64,000 bases of DNA from Streptomyces paradoxus (GCF_014202475.1 NZ_JACHGV010000007.1:248001-312000), one strand, 5' to 3'; counted from the first letter of the stretch, positions 51,421 through 60,623 are shown. Notes: a model not told the origin generated them from the sequence alone. Translations and numbers: made by a program.

Positions 51421-52587
51421 TCAGCCACGTGCCCCCAGCAGGTGGTCCATCGCCAGCTGGTCCAGGTGCTCGAAGGCCATGCCGCGCGCGGCAGCCGCCT
51501 CCACGTCGAACGCCTCGAACGCGGACCGGTCCGCGAGCAGGGCCTGGAGGCCGTCCGCGGCGGTGGGCTGGGCCAGCTCGTCGAGACGGGCCGCGCGCAG
51601 GGCTTCCTGGACCTCCGGGTCGGCTCGGAAGGCGGCGGCGCGCTCCTTGAGGATGAGGTAGTTGCGCATGCAGCCGGCCGCCGAGGCCCACACGCCGTCG
51701 AGGTCCTCGGTGCGCGGCGGCTTGAAGTCGAAGTGGCGCGGACCGCTGTAGCCGGCCGACTCCAGCAGGTCGACCAGCCAGAACGCGGCGCGCAGGTCAC
51801 CGGCGCCGAAGCGCAGGTCCTGGTCGTACTTGATGCCGGACTGGCCGTTGAGGTCGATGTGGAACAGCTTGCCCGCCCACAGCGCCTGGGCGATGCCGTG
51901 CGGGAAGTTCAGCCCGGCCATCTGCTCGTGCCCGACCTCGGGGTTGACGCCGTACAGCTCCGGCCGCTCCAGGCGCTCGATGAAGGCCAGGGCGTGGCCG
52001 ACGGTGGGCAGCAGGATGTCACCGCGCGGCTCGTTGGGCTTGGGCTCGATGGCGAAGCGCAGGTCGTAGCCCTGGGAGGTGACGTACTCGCCGAGCAGGT
52101 CGAAGGCCTCCTTCATCCGGTCCAGGGCCGCGCGGACGTCCTTGGCGGCACCGGACTCGGCACCCTCCCGGCCGCCCCAGGCCACGTACACCCGGGCGCC
52201 GAGCTCGGCGGCGAGGTCGATGTTGCGGATGGTCTTGCGCAGGGCGTAGCGGCGCACGTCGCGGTCGTTGGCGGTGAACGCGCCGTCCTTGAAGACCGGG
52301 TGCGTGAAGAGGTTGGTGGTGGCCATCGGGACCTTCATGCCCGTGGCGTCCAGCGCCTGCCGGAAGCGCTTGATGTGCGCCTCGCGCTCGGTGTCGCCCG
52401 AGCCGAACGGGATCAGGTCGTCGTCGTGGAAGGTCACGCCGTGGGCGCCCAGCTCGGCCAGCCGCTGCACCGTCTCGACCGGGTCGAGGGCACGCCGCGT
52501 GGCGTCGCCGAAGGGATCCCGTCCCTGCCAGCCGACGGTCCACAGTCCGAAGGTGAACCTGTCCTCGGGGGTGGGCTGGAAGCTCAT
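51421..52587 (-). CDS. xylA: xylose isomerase
   Basis: A 388-residue class I xylose isomerase of the Streptomyces type. Visible landmarks are GVTFHDDDLIPFG (catalytic His), YVAWGGREGAES, the metal-ligand and Lys region AIEPKPNEPRGD, NPEVGHEQMAGLNF, and DLNGQSGIKYDQDLRFG with a bound-metal Asp. It converts D-xylose to D-xylulose (and glucose to fructose) using Mg2+, Mn2+ or Co2+. AAGGAG precedes ATG 52587. It is divergent from xylB and the ROK gene, completing the uptake-independent xylose catabolic module. Confidence 0.96.
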   Translation of the reverse strand: MSFQPTPEDRFTFGLWTVGWQGRDPFGDATRRALDPVETVQRLAELGAHGVTFHDDDLIPFGSGDTEREAHIKRFRQALDATGMKVPMATTNLFTHPVFKDGAFTANDRDVRRYALRKTIRNIDLAAELGARVYVAWGGREGAESGAAKDVRAALDRMKEAFDLLGEYVTSQGYDLRFAIEPKPNEPRGDILLPTVGHALAFIERLERPELYGVNPEVGHEQMAGLNFPHGIAQALWAGKLFHIDLNGQSGIKYDQDLRFGAGDLRAAFWLVDLLESAGYSGPRHFDFKPPRTEDLDGVWASAAGCMRNYLILKERAAAFRADPEVQEALRAARLDELAQPTAADGLQALLADRSAFEAFDVEAAAARGMAFEHLDQLAMDHLLGARG

Positions 52588-52717
52588 GCCGCGGCTCCTT
52601 GCTCGCTGAGGCTATTTCGTCATGCCGATTTACAAATTAGTATGCGGGCACCTCTCTGGGAAGAGACCAGGTGACTCCGAACGGAGACACGTGCCGCGCG
52701 CAGTAGGGAGAAGCCCG
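52588..52717. promoter_or_regulatory. divergent xylA-xylB promoter region with an operator-like box
   Basis: The 130-base spacer is A/T-richer than its surroundings. ATTTACAAAT (52628-52637) is a near-palindrome and is followed at once by TAGTAT (52638-52643), a good -10 for xylB. The divergent xylA promoter should overlap it. It is the likely operator of the ROK protein encoded after xylB. Confidence 0.6.
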
Positions 52718-54163
52718 ATGTCAGCAGCCGAGGGTCCGCTCGTCGTCGGTGTGGACTCGTCCACCCAGTCCACCAAGGCGCTGGTCGTCGACGCGTCCAC
52801 CGGCCGGGTGGTCGCGAGCGGCCAGGCGCCGCACACGGTCTCCTCGGGGGCGGGGCGCGAGACCGATCCGCGCCAGTGGTGGGACGCGCTGTGCGAGGCC
52901 CTGCGCCAGTGCGGTGACGCGGCGCACGAGGCCGCCGCCGTGTCGGTCGGCGGACAGCAGCACGGTCTCGTCACCCTGGACGGCCGGGGCGAGCCGGTGC
53001 GGCCCGCCCTGCTGTGGAACGACGTGCGTTCGGCGCCGCAGGCCCGCCGGCTGACCGAGGAGCTGGGCGGCGCGAAGTTCTGGGCCGACCGCACCGGAAG
53101 CGTGCCCGCGGCCTCGTTCACGGTCACGAAGTGGGCGTGGCTCGCCGAGCGCGAGCCGGAGGCGGTGCGTGCCACGAAGGCCGTGCGCCTCCCCCACGAC
53201 TACCTCACCGAGCGGCTCACCGGGCAGGGCACGACCGACCGCGGCGACGTCTCCGGTACGGGCTGGTGGGCCTCCGGGACGGAGGCGTACGACGAGGAGA
53301 TCCTCGCGCACGTGGGTCTCGACCCGGCCATGCTGCCGCGCGTGGTCCGGCCCGGCGAGGTGGCGGGTACGGTGCGCGACGGCCACGACCTGCCGTTCTC
53401 CCGAGGCACCCTGGTCGCGCCCGGCACGGGCGACAACGCCGCCGCCGCGCTGGGCCTCGGGGTGCGGCCGGGCGTGCCGGTGATGAGCCTCGGCACCTCG
53501 GGCACGGTGTACGCGGTGTCCCGGCGGCGGCCCGCCGACCCGAGCGGCACGGTGGCGGGATTCGCCGACGCCCGCGGCGACTGGCTGCCGCTGGCCTGCA
53601 CCCTGAACTGCACGCTCGCCGTCGACCGTGTCGCGGCGCTGCTGGGCCTGGACCGCGAGGCAGTGGAGCCCGGCACGGCCGTGACGCTGCTGCCCTTCCT
53701 GGACGGTGAGCGCACCCCGAACCTGCCCCACGCCTCCGGCCTGCTGCACGGTCTGCGCCACGACACGACCCCCGGCCAGTTGCTCCAGGCCGCCTACGAC
53801 GGTGCCGTGCACTCCCTGCTCGGCGCGCTCAACCTGGTCCTCGACGAGGACGCCGACCCCTCGGAGCCCCTGCTGCTGATCGGCGGCGGCGCCCGCGGCA
53901 CCGCCTGGCAGCAGACCGTGCGGCGGCTGTCGGGGCGTGCCGTGCAGGTGCCCGAGGCCAGGGAGCTGGTCGCGCTCGGCGCCGCCGCGCAGGCGGCCGG
54001 GCTGCTCACCGGGGAGGACCCGGCGGCGGTCGCGCGACGCTGGGGCACGGCGGCCGGGCCGGTGCTCGACGCCGTCGAGCGGGACGAGGAGACGCTGGCC
54101 AGGATCGCCGGGGTACTCTCCGACGCGGCTCCGCTGCTGGAGCGGCCCACGGACACCCACTGA
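52718..54163 (+). CDS. xylB: xylulokinase
   Basis: A 481-residue FGGY-family kinase. It begins with the ATP-binding GVDSSTQSTKALVVD, then carries VSVGGQQHGLVTLD and LLWNDVRSAPQARRL. The second FGGY half includes VMSLGTSGTVYAV and LLLIGGGARGTAWQQTV. It phosphorylates D-xylulose to xylulose 5-phosphate, linking XylA to the pentose phosphate pathway. ATG 52718 has GGGAG upstream. The ROK regulator gene begins 15 bp downstream. Confidence 0.95.
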   Translation: MSAAEGPLVVGVDSSTQSTKALVVDASTGRVVASGQAPHTVSSGAGRETDPRQWWDALCEALRQCGDAAHEAAAVSVGGQQHGLVTLDGRGEPVRPALLWNDVRSAPQARRLTEELGGAKFWADRTGSVPAASFTVTKWAWLAEREPEAVRATKAVRLPHDYLTERLTGQGTTDRGDVSGTGWWASGTEAYDEEILAHVGLDPAMLPRVVRPGEVAGTVRDGHDLPFSRGTLVAPGTGDNAAAALGLGVRPGVPVMSLGTSGTVYAVSRRRPADPSGTVAGFADARGDWLPLACTLNCTLAVDRVAALLGLDREAVEPGTAVTLLPFLDGERTPNLPHASGLLHGLRHDTTPGQLLQAAYDGAVHSLLGALNLVLDEDADPSEPLLLIGGGARGTAWQQTVRRLSGRAVQVPEARELVALGAAAQAAGLLTGEDPAAVARRWGTAAGPVLDAVERDEETLARIAGVLSDAAPLLERPTDTH

Positions 54164-54178
54164 GGACTGGCGTCAGGC

Positions 54179-55387
54179 ATGACCGCACCGCTGCACGAGG
54201 CCCGGCCCTCCGGACCAGGACGCGCGCTGCCCGACACCCAGCAGGGCATGCGCCGCCGCAACCTCGCCCGTGTCCTGCACACCGTCCGCGCGCAGGGGCC
54301 GTTGTCCCGGGCCGCCGTCGCCTCACGGATCGGCCTGACCCGGGCGGCGGTCTCGACGCTCGTCGACGAGCTCATCCGCTCGGGGCTCCTCGAAGAACTG
54401 GGGCCGGAGCGGCCCGGCCGGGTGGGCCGGCCCGGCTCCGCGCTCGCCGTCAGCGGACGCGGGCCGGCAGGCATCGGCGCGGAGGTCGGCGTCGACCATC
54501 TCGCGGTGTGCGCAGTCGACCTGCGCGGCACGACCCGGGCGCGGACGATACGGCAGGGAGCGAACCGCGACCGCTCCCCCCAGCCCGTGCTCGCGGAACT
54601 CACCGAGCTGATCCGGCAGGTCGTCGCCGAGGCGGAGGGCGAGGGCCTGTGGCCGGCCGGACTCGCCGTGGCCGTGCCGGGGCTGGTGGCGCGCGACGCC
54701 CGGACCGTCGTGCGCGCCCCGAACCTCGGCTGGCACGACACGGACCTCGGCATCCTGCTGCCGGCGGGCCTGCCGCTGACGGTGGACAACGAGGCCAACT
54801 TCGGCGCCCTCGCCGAACTCTGGCTGGGCGAGGACACACCTCGCGACTTCCTGCACGTCTCGGCGGAGATCGGTATCGGTGCGGCGGTCGTGGTGGACGG
54901 CGGGCTGCTGCGCGGAACCCGCGGTTTCGCGGGCGAGTTGGGGCATGTGCCGGTCCGGCCGGACGGGCCGGAGTGCGCCTGCGGCGGCCGGGGCTGTCTG
55001 GAGCAGTACGCGGGTGAGGAGGCCGTGCTGCGTGCGGCCGGTCTGGAACCCGACGAGGACCGGGTCGGGCTGCTCGCGGGGCGCGCCGCGCAGGGCGACG
55101 AGAACGTGCGCCGTGCCCTGCGCGACGCGGGTACGGCGCTCGGTGTGGCCCTCACCGGGGCGGTCAACCTGCTGGACCCGGAGAGCGTGGTCCTGGGCGG
55201 GGAACTGTCCGGTCTGGCGCCCTGGTTGCTGCCCTCGCTGCGGGACGAGCTGGCGCGGCGTACGGCGGGTCCGGTCTGCCCCGTGTCCGTGTCCCGGCTG
55301 GGACCTGAGGGCCCGCTGCTGGGGGCCGCGCACTCGGTGGTCCGGGCGGTGCTGGACGATCCGGCGGCCGTCGCCGGGCGGGCCTGA
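54179..55387 (+). CDS. xylR: ROK-family regulator of xylose genes
   Basis: A 402-residue ROK protein. The N-terminal winged helix (RRRNLARVLHTVRAQGPLSRAAVASRIGLTRAAVSTLVDEL) precedes the ROK kinase-like fold with GIGAEVGVDHLAVCAVDLRG, GVAL-like ATP-site remnants and the zinc motif CACGGRGCLEQYAG. In Streptomyces ROK proteins of this kind repress xylAB and are released by D-xylose. It follows xylB by 15 bp and is probably co-transcribed. Assignment as XylR rests on gene context. Confidence 0.88.
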   Translation: MTAPLHEARPSGPGRALPDTQQGMRRRNLARVLHTVRAQGPLSRAAVASRIGLTRAAVSTLVDELIRSGLLEELGPERPGRVGRPGSALAVSGRGPAGIGAEVGVDHLAVCAVDLRGTTRARTIRQGANRDRSPQPVLAELTELIRQVVAEAEGEGLWPAGLAVAVPGLVARDARTVVRAPNLGWHDTDLGILLPAGLPLTVDNEANFGALAELWLGEDTPRDFLHVSAEIGIGAAVVVDGGLLRGTRGFAGELGHVPVRPDGPECACGGRGCLEQYAGEEAVLRAAGLEPDEDRVGLLAGRAAQGDENVRRALRDAGTALGVALTGAVNLLDPESVVLGGELSGLAPWLLPSLRDELARRTAGPVCPVSVSRLGPEGPLLGAAHSVVRAVLDDPAAVAGRA

Positions 55388-55627
55388 AACGGGCCGCCGC
55401 CCACGGTCACCGGTGGGGTCCGGTCCGCGCTCCTCCGTCCTCATCCTTCCGCCCCCGTCACCCGCTCGGGTGAGGGAGTTGTCCACAGTCGCGGCCCCGT
55501 CCACCGCATTCTCCTGACCGGCCGGCAGGCGCCGTAACTTGATCACGCGGGCCACGGCCGCAAAGGCCGCCGCTCCGCGCAGTTGAGCGAGTGACACCCT
55601 CCCGCCGAGCCCGGAAGGCACACAGTC
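55388..55627. other. 240-base spacer after the ROK gene
   Basis: A G/C-rich spacer. It must end the xylB-ROK transcript and start the amidase one; I see only short imperfect repeats and no convincing element. Confidence 0.25.
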
Positions 55628-56287
55628 ATGGAACGAAACATGGAACGGAACGGGGTACGGAGCATGCAGCGGAACGCGGAACGGATGACGGAACGGACCA
55701 TCCCGTGCCCCAGCCGGCGAGGCATCCTCGCGGGCGCCGCCCTCACCGCCGTCCCCGCCGTCCTGCTCTCCGGCACCCGGGCCGATGCCCGGCCCCGGAC
55801 CGTCGACCACCCCGGAGCCGCCTGGCACCCGGCCAGCCGCAGGAACTACACACCGTCGAACCGCCCGCGCGCCCACCCACTGCACTACGTGATCATCCAC
55901 GTGGCGCAGACGACCTACGCCGGCACCCTGTCCGTCTTCCGGAACCCCAGGACGAAGGTGTCCGCCCACTACGTGGTGCGCTCCTCCGACGGGCATGTCG
56001 CGCAGTGCGTACGGGACTCCGACATCGCCTGGCATGCGGGGAACTGGGACTACAACACCCGCAGCATCGGCATCGAGCACGAGGGCTGGGTGGACCGGCC
56101 CGGGTACTTCACCGACGCGATGTACGAGCGGTCGGCCCGGCTCACGGCGGCGATCTGCGAGAGGCACGGAATCCCGAGGAACCGGGCGCACATCATCGGC
56201 CATCACGAGGTACCGGGCAGCGACCACACCGACCCGGGCCGGCACTGGGACTGGAAGCGTTACCTCAGACTCGTCAGATCCGCCTGA
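55628..56287 (+). CDS. secreted N-acetylmuramoyl-L-alanine amidase (amidase_2 type)
   Basis: A 219-residue peptidoglycan amidase. A Tat-like signal (SRRGILAGAALTAVPAVLL) follows a repetitive N-tail rich in MERN-like units. The catalytic domain shows zinc ligands in HYVIIHVAQTTY, GHHEVPGSDHTDPG and WHAGNWDYNTRSIGIEHEGW. It cuts the bond between muramic acid and L-Ala of the stem peptide. ATG 55628 has GGAAGG upstream, but ATGs at 55640, 55664 and 55685 are in frame, so the N-terminus is uncertain. Confidence 0.87.
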   Translation: MERNMERNGVRSMQRNAERMTERTIPCPSRRGILAGAALTAVPAVLLSGTRADARPRTVDHPGAAWHPASRRNYTPSNRPRAHPLHYVIIHVAQTTYAGTLSVFRNPRTKVSAHYVVRSSDGHVAQCVRDSDIAWHAGNWDYNTRSIGIEHEGWVDRPGYFTDAMYERSARLTAAICERHGIPRNRAHIIGHHEVPGSDHTDPGRHWDWKRYLRLVRSA

Positions 56288-56381
56288 GAGCCAGGTCGGA
56301 GCCCCCGCCGTCCACCTCACGTCCCGGTTACAAATCGCTCAACCCCTGGTTGCGGACCGGTGAGCAGGCGACGATGGGGCC

Positions 56382-56780
56382 ATGACTCTGGCCCAGCGCG
56401 CCATGGAGCGCCTGCAGGCCTGGCCCGACCTCACGGCGGGCCCGGCGAGTTGCGGTACCGGAAAGGCGCTCCGTTCCGTCCGTGACGAGATCGTTCACTT
56501 CCACTCCTCACGGGACGTGGACCTCCACCTCACTCGCCGGGCCATCCAGCGCATCCATGCCGACCTCGCCGGTTCGAGCGCGATCCACCTGCTGCCCGGA
56601 TCGGGCTGGGCGACGATCCACCTCGACTGCGAGGCGGACGTCGACCTGCTGCTGAGCCTGGTGAGCATCGCCCTCAAGGCCCATCAGGCACCCCCCGCCG
56701 ATGACGACGGGCGGCGGCCCGCCGGGTGCAACTTCCGCCGGGTCACGGTGCTGCCGCGTGACGCCGTGGCGGGCGGTTGA
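56382..56780 (+). CDS. DUF5519 (luciferase-like) family protein
   Basis: A 132-residue soluble alpha/beta protein. The pattern HFHSSRDVDLHLTRRAIQRIHADL and SGWATIHLDCEADVDLLLSLVSIALKAH matches small DUF5519 proteins of unknown function. ATG 56382 is the only clear start. Its stop overlaps the start of the methyltransferase-NUDIX gene by TTGA, suggesting coupled translation. Confidence 0.72.
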   Translation: MTLAQRAMERLQAWPDLTAGPASCGTGKALRSVRDEIVHFHSSRDVDLHLTRRAIQRIHADLAGSSAIHLLPGSGWATIHLDCEADVDLLLSLVSIALKAHQAPPADDDGRRPAGCNFRRVTVLPRDAVAGG

Positions 56781-57955
56781 CCTTGGCGGAGGAACCGGAG
56801 GCGGTCAACGCCGAGGCTTGGGACGCGTACGGGGCGCACCATCTGCGACGGGGCACGGCGGTGCCCGAAGCGGCAGACCTCGACTGGGCGTTCGAGGGCG
56901 GCGGGCCGGGGAGCGAGGTGCTCGGGGAGCTGACGGGCCGGCGGGTGCTGGACCTCGGGTGCGGTACGGCCCGGCACGCCGCCCACCTGGTCCGGTCCCA
57001 CGGCGCGCTGGTGGACGCGGTCGACGCCTCGGCCGGGCAGTATGAGCGGGCCCGGGCCCGCCACGGCTCACTGCCCGGGCTGCGGCTGGTCCTGGGCGAC
57101 GCCGTGGAGCATCTGCGTGAGGCGGAGCCGTACGACGTGGTCTACTCCGTCAACGCCGTCCCGTACATCGACCCGCACCGGCTGCTGCCCGCCCTCGCCG
57201 GGGCGCTGAGGCCGGGTGGACGGCTCTGTTTCACGGTGCTGCACAGCAACAGCCGGGGTGACGGGCCGTCGGACCGGGTCGCTGCCCGGCCCGAGGTCCT
57301 GCGGCTGGCGGGTGGCGGTGAGGTCACCGTTCAGATGTGGGTGCTCACGCCGGAGCTCTGGACGGCGCTGCTCACCGAGTACGGGCTCCGTGTGGAGGGG
57401 ATCGACGTCCTCGACACACCGGAGGACGGCAACAAGGCCTCCTACCGGCTCTTCCGGGTGATCCGGCCCGTCAAGGTCTCCTCTCGGCCGCGTGTCGACA
57501 AGGCGCCGCCGGCGCACGCAGCGATCGGGGTGGGTGCCGTCCTGTACGGTCCGCGCGGGCTGCTTCTGGGCCGGCACCGGCGCGGGACGTGGGAGCTGCC
57601 GGGCGGGACGGTGGAGCCCGGCGAGTCGTTGCGGGAGACGGTCGTGCGGGAGCTGGGCGAGGAGACGGGGCTCGCGGCGCGGCCGGAGGACGTCCGGCTG
57701 CTCGGGACGCTCCTGGACGACGCGGGCGGTGTCGTCCGGGTGACCGTGCCCGCCCTGGTCACCGGCTGGCGGGGCGAGCCGTCGGACCAGCCCGGGGAGA
57801 GCGTGGGCCGCTGGCGCTGGTTCGCTCTGGACCGGCTGCCGGAGCAGCTGTTCGTGTGCAGCGCGCAGGCCCTCACCGCCTGGCGCCCCGGTCTCCCGAT
57901 CGACCACACGCCCGCGCGTTTCACGCCGTACGCCACCGGATCGGGCGACAACTGA
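56777..57955 (+). CDS. methyltransferase-NUDIX hydrolase fusion
   Basis: A 392-residue two-domain protein. Residues about 1-225 are a class I SAM methyltransferase: motif I VLDLGCGTARHAAHL, then LVLGDAVEHLREAEPYDVVYSVNAVPYIDPHRLLPALAGALRPGGRLCFT. Residues about 250-385 are a NUDIX hydrolase with the Nudix box GGTVEPGESLRETVVRELGEETGL, intact E-x7-REUxEExGU. The fusion joins an alkylation activity to a nucleotide-diphosphate hydrolase. The start is TTG 56777, overlapping the previous stop as TTGA; the next ATG is far inside the fold. The substrate of neither half can be read. Confidence 0.82.
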   Translation: MTLAEEPEAVNAEAWDAYGAHHLRRGTAVPEAADLDWAFEGGGPGSEVLGELTGRRVLDLGCGTARHAAHLVRSHGALVDAVDASAGQYERARARHGSLPGLRLVLGDAVEHLREAEPYDVVYSVNAVPYIDPHRLLPALAGALRPGGRLCFTVLHSNSRGDGPSDRVAARPEVLRLAGGGEVTVQMWVLTPELWTALLTEYGLRVEGIDVLDTPEDGNKASYRLFRVIRPVKVSSRPRVDKAPPAHAAIGVGAVLYGPRGLLLGRHRRGTWELPGGTVEPGESLRETVVRELGEETGLAARPEDVRLLGTLLDDAGGVVRVTVPALVTGWRGEPSDQPGESVGRWRWFALDRLPEQLFVCSAQALTAWRPGLPIDHTPARFTPYATGSGDN

Positions 57956-58082
57956 AGCACCCAGAGGGGTGCGATTTTTCAGCCGTTCCCGCGTAGGGGG
58001 CGCTCAGTCACCCTGCCGGCCCCCGCGGTCTGGTGCACTGCCCCTGAGAGTCCCGACAGTTGACGAGGCATCAGGGGGCACG

Positions 58083-59315
58083 GTGGCAGGTCGCAGGCGA
58101 CGGGGTGCGGGCAGAGCGGTTCTGGCGTTTCTCACGGCGTTCGGCGCGCTGACCGGTGCGTCCCTGGCGGGGGCGGCTCCGGCCGGCGCCGTCCAGAAGG
58201 GCGTACGGGTCGCCCCGGGCGTGAGGTACGAGGAGTTCGACATCAAGGCGGCCAAGGGGGTGACGCACGCCCATGTACTGAGGGTCGACCTGGGCCACCC
58301 GAAGGTACGGGTCGATCTGCTGTACCCGGGGGCGGTGGCCGCACGGGGGCGGGTCTCGGCGATGGCGAACAGCCAGGGCGCGGTGGCCGGTGTCAACGGT
58401 GACTTCTTCAACATCACCGAGACGCAGCATCCGGGTGTCGAGGCGACCGGCGCGAGTGTGGGTCCGGCGATCGCGGCCGGGCGGACGCTCAAGGCGGCCG
58501 TGCCGAACGGCCAGCGTTTCGGGCCGGCGCTGCCGCCCGGCACGACCACCGAGGACGTGTTCGGCGTCGGTACGGACAGGCGGGCGCGGCTGGACCGGCT
58601 GACGCTCAGGGGTTCGGTCCGGACGGCCGAGGCGCAGCTGCCTCTCGGCGGGCTCAACCAGTACGCGCTGCCGGTGGGTTCGGTCGGTGCGTTCACCTCA
58701 GAGTGGGGCAGCGTCTCCCGGGTGCGCGCCACCTGTGGCACGGACACCGACCGTGCCGCTCCGTGCAGCACGGACACCTACGAGGTGACGGTCCGCGACG
58801 GCAAGGTCGTCTCGGCCGCCGACACCCCGGGCAGCGGTCCCATCGCCGCGGGGACCACCGTGCTGGTCGGCCGGGAGGCGGGCGCCCAGCAGCTGCGCAA
58901 GTTCTCCACCGGTGAACCGGTCGAGGTCGAGCACGGCCTCGTGGCCGCGGCGGACGGTGTCGCCTGCCGGCTCGCCGTCGGCGGCTACCCGGTGCTCTCC
59001 GGCGGGCAGCCGCTGCCGGGGCTCGACGACACGACGTCGGCCGTCCGTACCGCCGTGGGGATCGCCGACGGCGGGCGGCGGGTGCTGCTGCTCGCACTGG
59101 ACGGCGCCGCCGCCTACCGCAGCGGCCTGACGATCGCCGAAGTCGCCGGAACCATGCGGAAGCTGGGCGCGGAGGACGCCTTCAGCCTGGACGGCGGCGG
59201 GTCGTCGACCCTGGTCGCACGGCAGCCGGGCGCGAGCGCGGTGTCCGTGCGCAACCACCCCAGCGGCGGGGCCGAACGCCCCGTCCCGAACGGTATCGGC
59301 GTGTTCTCGAGGTGA
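58083..59315 (+). CDS. secreted phosphodiester glycosidase-family protein (DUF2233/NAGPA)
   Basis: A 410-residue secreted protein. A signal peptide (AVLAFLTAFGALTGASLAGA) leads to a NAGPA-like domain. The landmarks are VAGVNGDFFNI (about 100-112) and DGGGSSTLVARQPG near the C-terminus, the presumed calcium and substrate loops. Members remove GlcNAc from phosphodiesters or sit in cell-wall polysaccharide pathways. GTG 58083 follows GGGGGCAC and the signal peptide begins at once; the upstream frame from 57969 has no signal. It is convergent with the small membrane protein gene. Confidence 0.82.
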   Translation: MAGRRRRGAGRAVLAFLTAFGALTGASLAGAAPAGAVQKGVRVAPGVRYEEFDIKAAKGVTHAHVLRVDLGHPKVRVDLLYPGAVAARGRVSAMANSQGAVAGVNGDFFNITETQHPGVEATGASVGPAIAAGRTLKAAVPNGQRFGPALPPGTTTEDVFGVGTDRRARLDRLTLRGSVRTAEAQLPLGGLNQYALPVGSVGAFTSEWGSVSRVRATCGTDTDRAAPCSTDTYEVTVRDGKVVSAADTPGSGPIAAGTTVLVGREAGAQQLRKFSTGEPVEVEHGLVAAADGVACRLAVGGYPVLSGGQPLPGLDDTTSAVRTAVGIADGGRRVLLLALDGAAAYRSGLTIAEVAGTMRKLGAEDAFSLDGGGSSTLVARQPGASAVSVRNHPSGGAERPVPNGIGVFSR

Positions 59316-59317
59316 CG

Positions 59318-59512
59318 TCAGGGCCGCAGTCCGCTGACGATCTCGGCCGTCGCCGTGATGCCGCTGTGGATGGTGGGCGCGATGCTGGTGCCGGCCAGAT
59401 AGAAGCCGAGCAGCAGGCAGACCAGCGCGTGGGAGACCTTCAGCCCGCCGTTGCGCAGGAAGATCACCGCAAGGATCACGAGCAGCAGCACCACAGAGAT
59501 GGAAATGGCCAT
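59318..59512 (-). CDS. small membrane protein
   Basis: A 64-residue protein with two hydrophobic helices (ISISVVLLLVILAVIFL and SHALVCLLLGFYLAGTSIA) and a short polar tail (HSGITATAEIVSGLRP). ATG 59512 is preceded by GGAGGAG. Many Streptomyces encode such a protein; function unknown. It lies three bases from the convergent glycosidase gene end. Confidence 0.7.
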   Translation of the reverse strand: MAISISVVLLLVILAVIFLRNGGLKVSHALVCLLLGFYLAGTSIAPTIHSGITATAEIVSGLRP

Positions 59513-59631
59513 CGTCAACTCCTCCGCCACGCCGCCATGTCCGGTTCACGGCGTTCGGCCGCAAGTGTGGCGTAGCGGAGGGTTCGTCCGGGCGGCTGAG
59601 CTGTCCGCCGAACGTGTGGTGTCCTGGCGCC

Positions 59632-60495
59632 CTAGACCGCCCGCCGAGCGTCGAGGAACGCCTCCAGTCCGGCGAGGTCGTCAGTGTTGAGGTGGTCGAC
59701 GCCGGCGGCGAGCAGTTCGCCCCAGAGCGCGTCGCGGGCGGGCCCGGGCAGATCCGGGGTCGCCCAGAACCGCACTTTCTGCCCGCGCTTGTGGGCGGCC
59801 CTGGTGATGCCCCGCAGCTTGTGCCGCTCGGCGTCCGGAAAGGCGCCGACACCCTGCCAGGTGAAGTTGAGTGTCCAGTTGTCGCTGATCAGCGGGATGA
59901 AGGAGGCCGGGGCCGGGCTGCCGAGGTCGGCGAGGCGGCCGTCGTAGAAGGCGCGCCGGACGGTCTGGGCCTCCATCGGCGCGCGGGCCGCGCGGTCACC
60001 GGAGATCACGGCGGTGACCGGGCCGCGGCGGACGCGGCCGTGGACGTACGTCGTGAACAGGTGCCGGTAGCGCCTGAGGTGGCGGTCGAGTTCGCGGTAC
60101 GTCGAGGAGCCCTCGGTCTTGATGTCGATGAGCAGTTGCAGCGAGCCCCGGTAACCCCGGTACACCGTGCCGTGGTTGGCGCGGACGCGGGCGGCGAGCG
60201 GGTCGAGGTAGAGGGACTCCAGGGTGCGGGAGGGGTCGAGGTCCTGCGGGTCGTGGGCGACGAGGAGCTGGTCGCCCACGAGGTGGATGTCGGCCTCGAC
60301 GCTGCCGAAGCGGTGGTCGAGGGCGTCGAGCAGCGGGCGCGGGTGCTCGTAGTCGTTGTGGGCGTGGGCACGCCACAACGGGCGGGGCCCGTGCGTGCGT
60401 TCGCCGGCCGGTACGGGGGCGGCGGGGAGGGCGATCGAGCCCGCGAGGGCCGCGCCGAGGGTGGTGAGGGCCGTGCGACGGGTGGTGAGGGCCAT
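59632..60495 (-). CDS. glycerophosphodiester phosphodiesterase-like secreted protein
   Basis: A 287-residue protein with a Tat-like N-terminus (TTRRTALTTLGAALAGSIALPAAP) and a GDPD/PI-PLC fold. The conserved region is AHAHNDYEHPRPLLDALDH with VEADIHLVGDQLLVAHDPQD, carrying the His and acidic metal ligands. A second His-Asp pair appears as LLIDIKTEG. It hydrolyses glycerophosphodiesters outside the membrane. ATG 60495 has GGGAGG upstream; an earlier in-frame ATG at 60597 does not. Confidence 0.85.
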   Translation of the reverse strand: MALTTRRTALTTLGAALAGSIALPAAPVPAGERTHGPRPLWRAHAHNDYEHPRPLLDALDHRFGSVEADIHLVGDQLLVAHDPQDLDPSRTLESLYLDPLAARVRANHGTVYRGYRGSLQLLIDIKTEGSSTYRELDRHLRRYRHLFTTYVHGRVRRGPVTAVISGDRAARAPMEAQTVRRAFYDGRLADLGSPAPASFIPLISDNWTLNFTWQGVGAFPDAERHKLRGITRAAHKRGQKVRFWATPDLPGPARDALWGELLAAGVDHLNTDDLAGLEAFLDARRAV

Positions 60496-60623
60496 GCTCT
60501 GCCTCCCTGGAGATGCCGTACGGGGAACCCTGCGAGTATGGGGTCCCGACGGCTCAAGGAGCAGGCCTGTGAACGGAGTTGGCCGGACCGCCGCCACGCG
60601 TTCACTTCAGTGGACCGGGCGTG

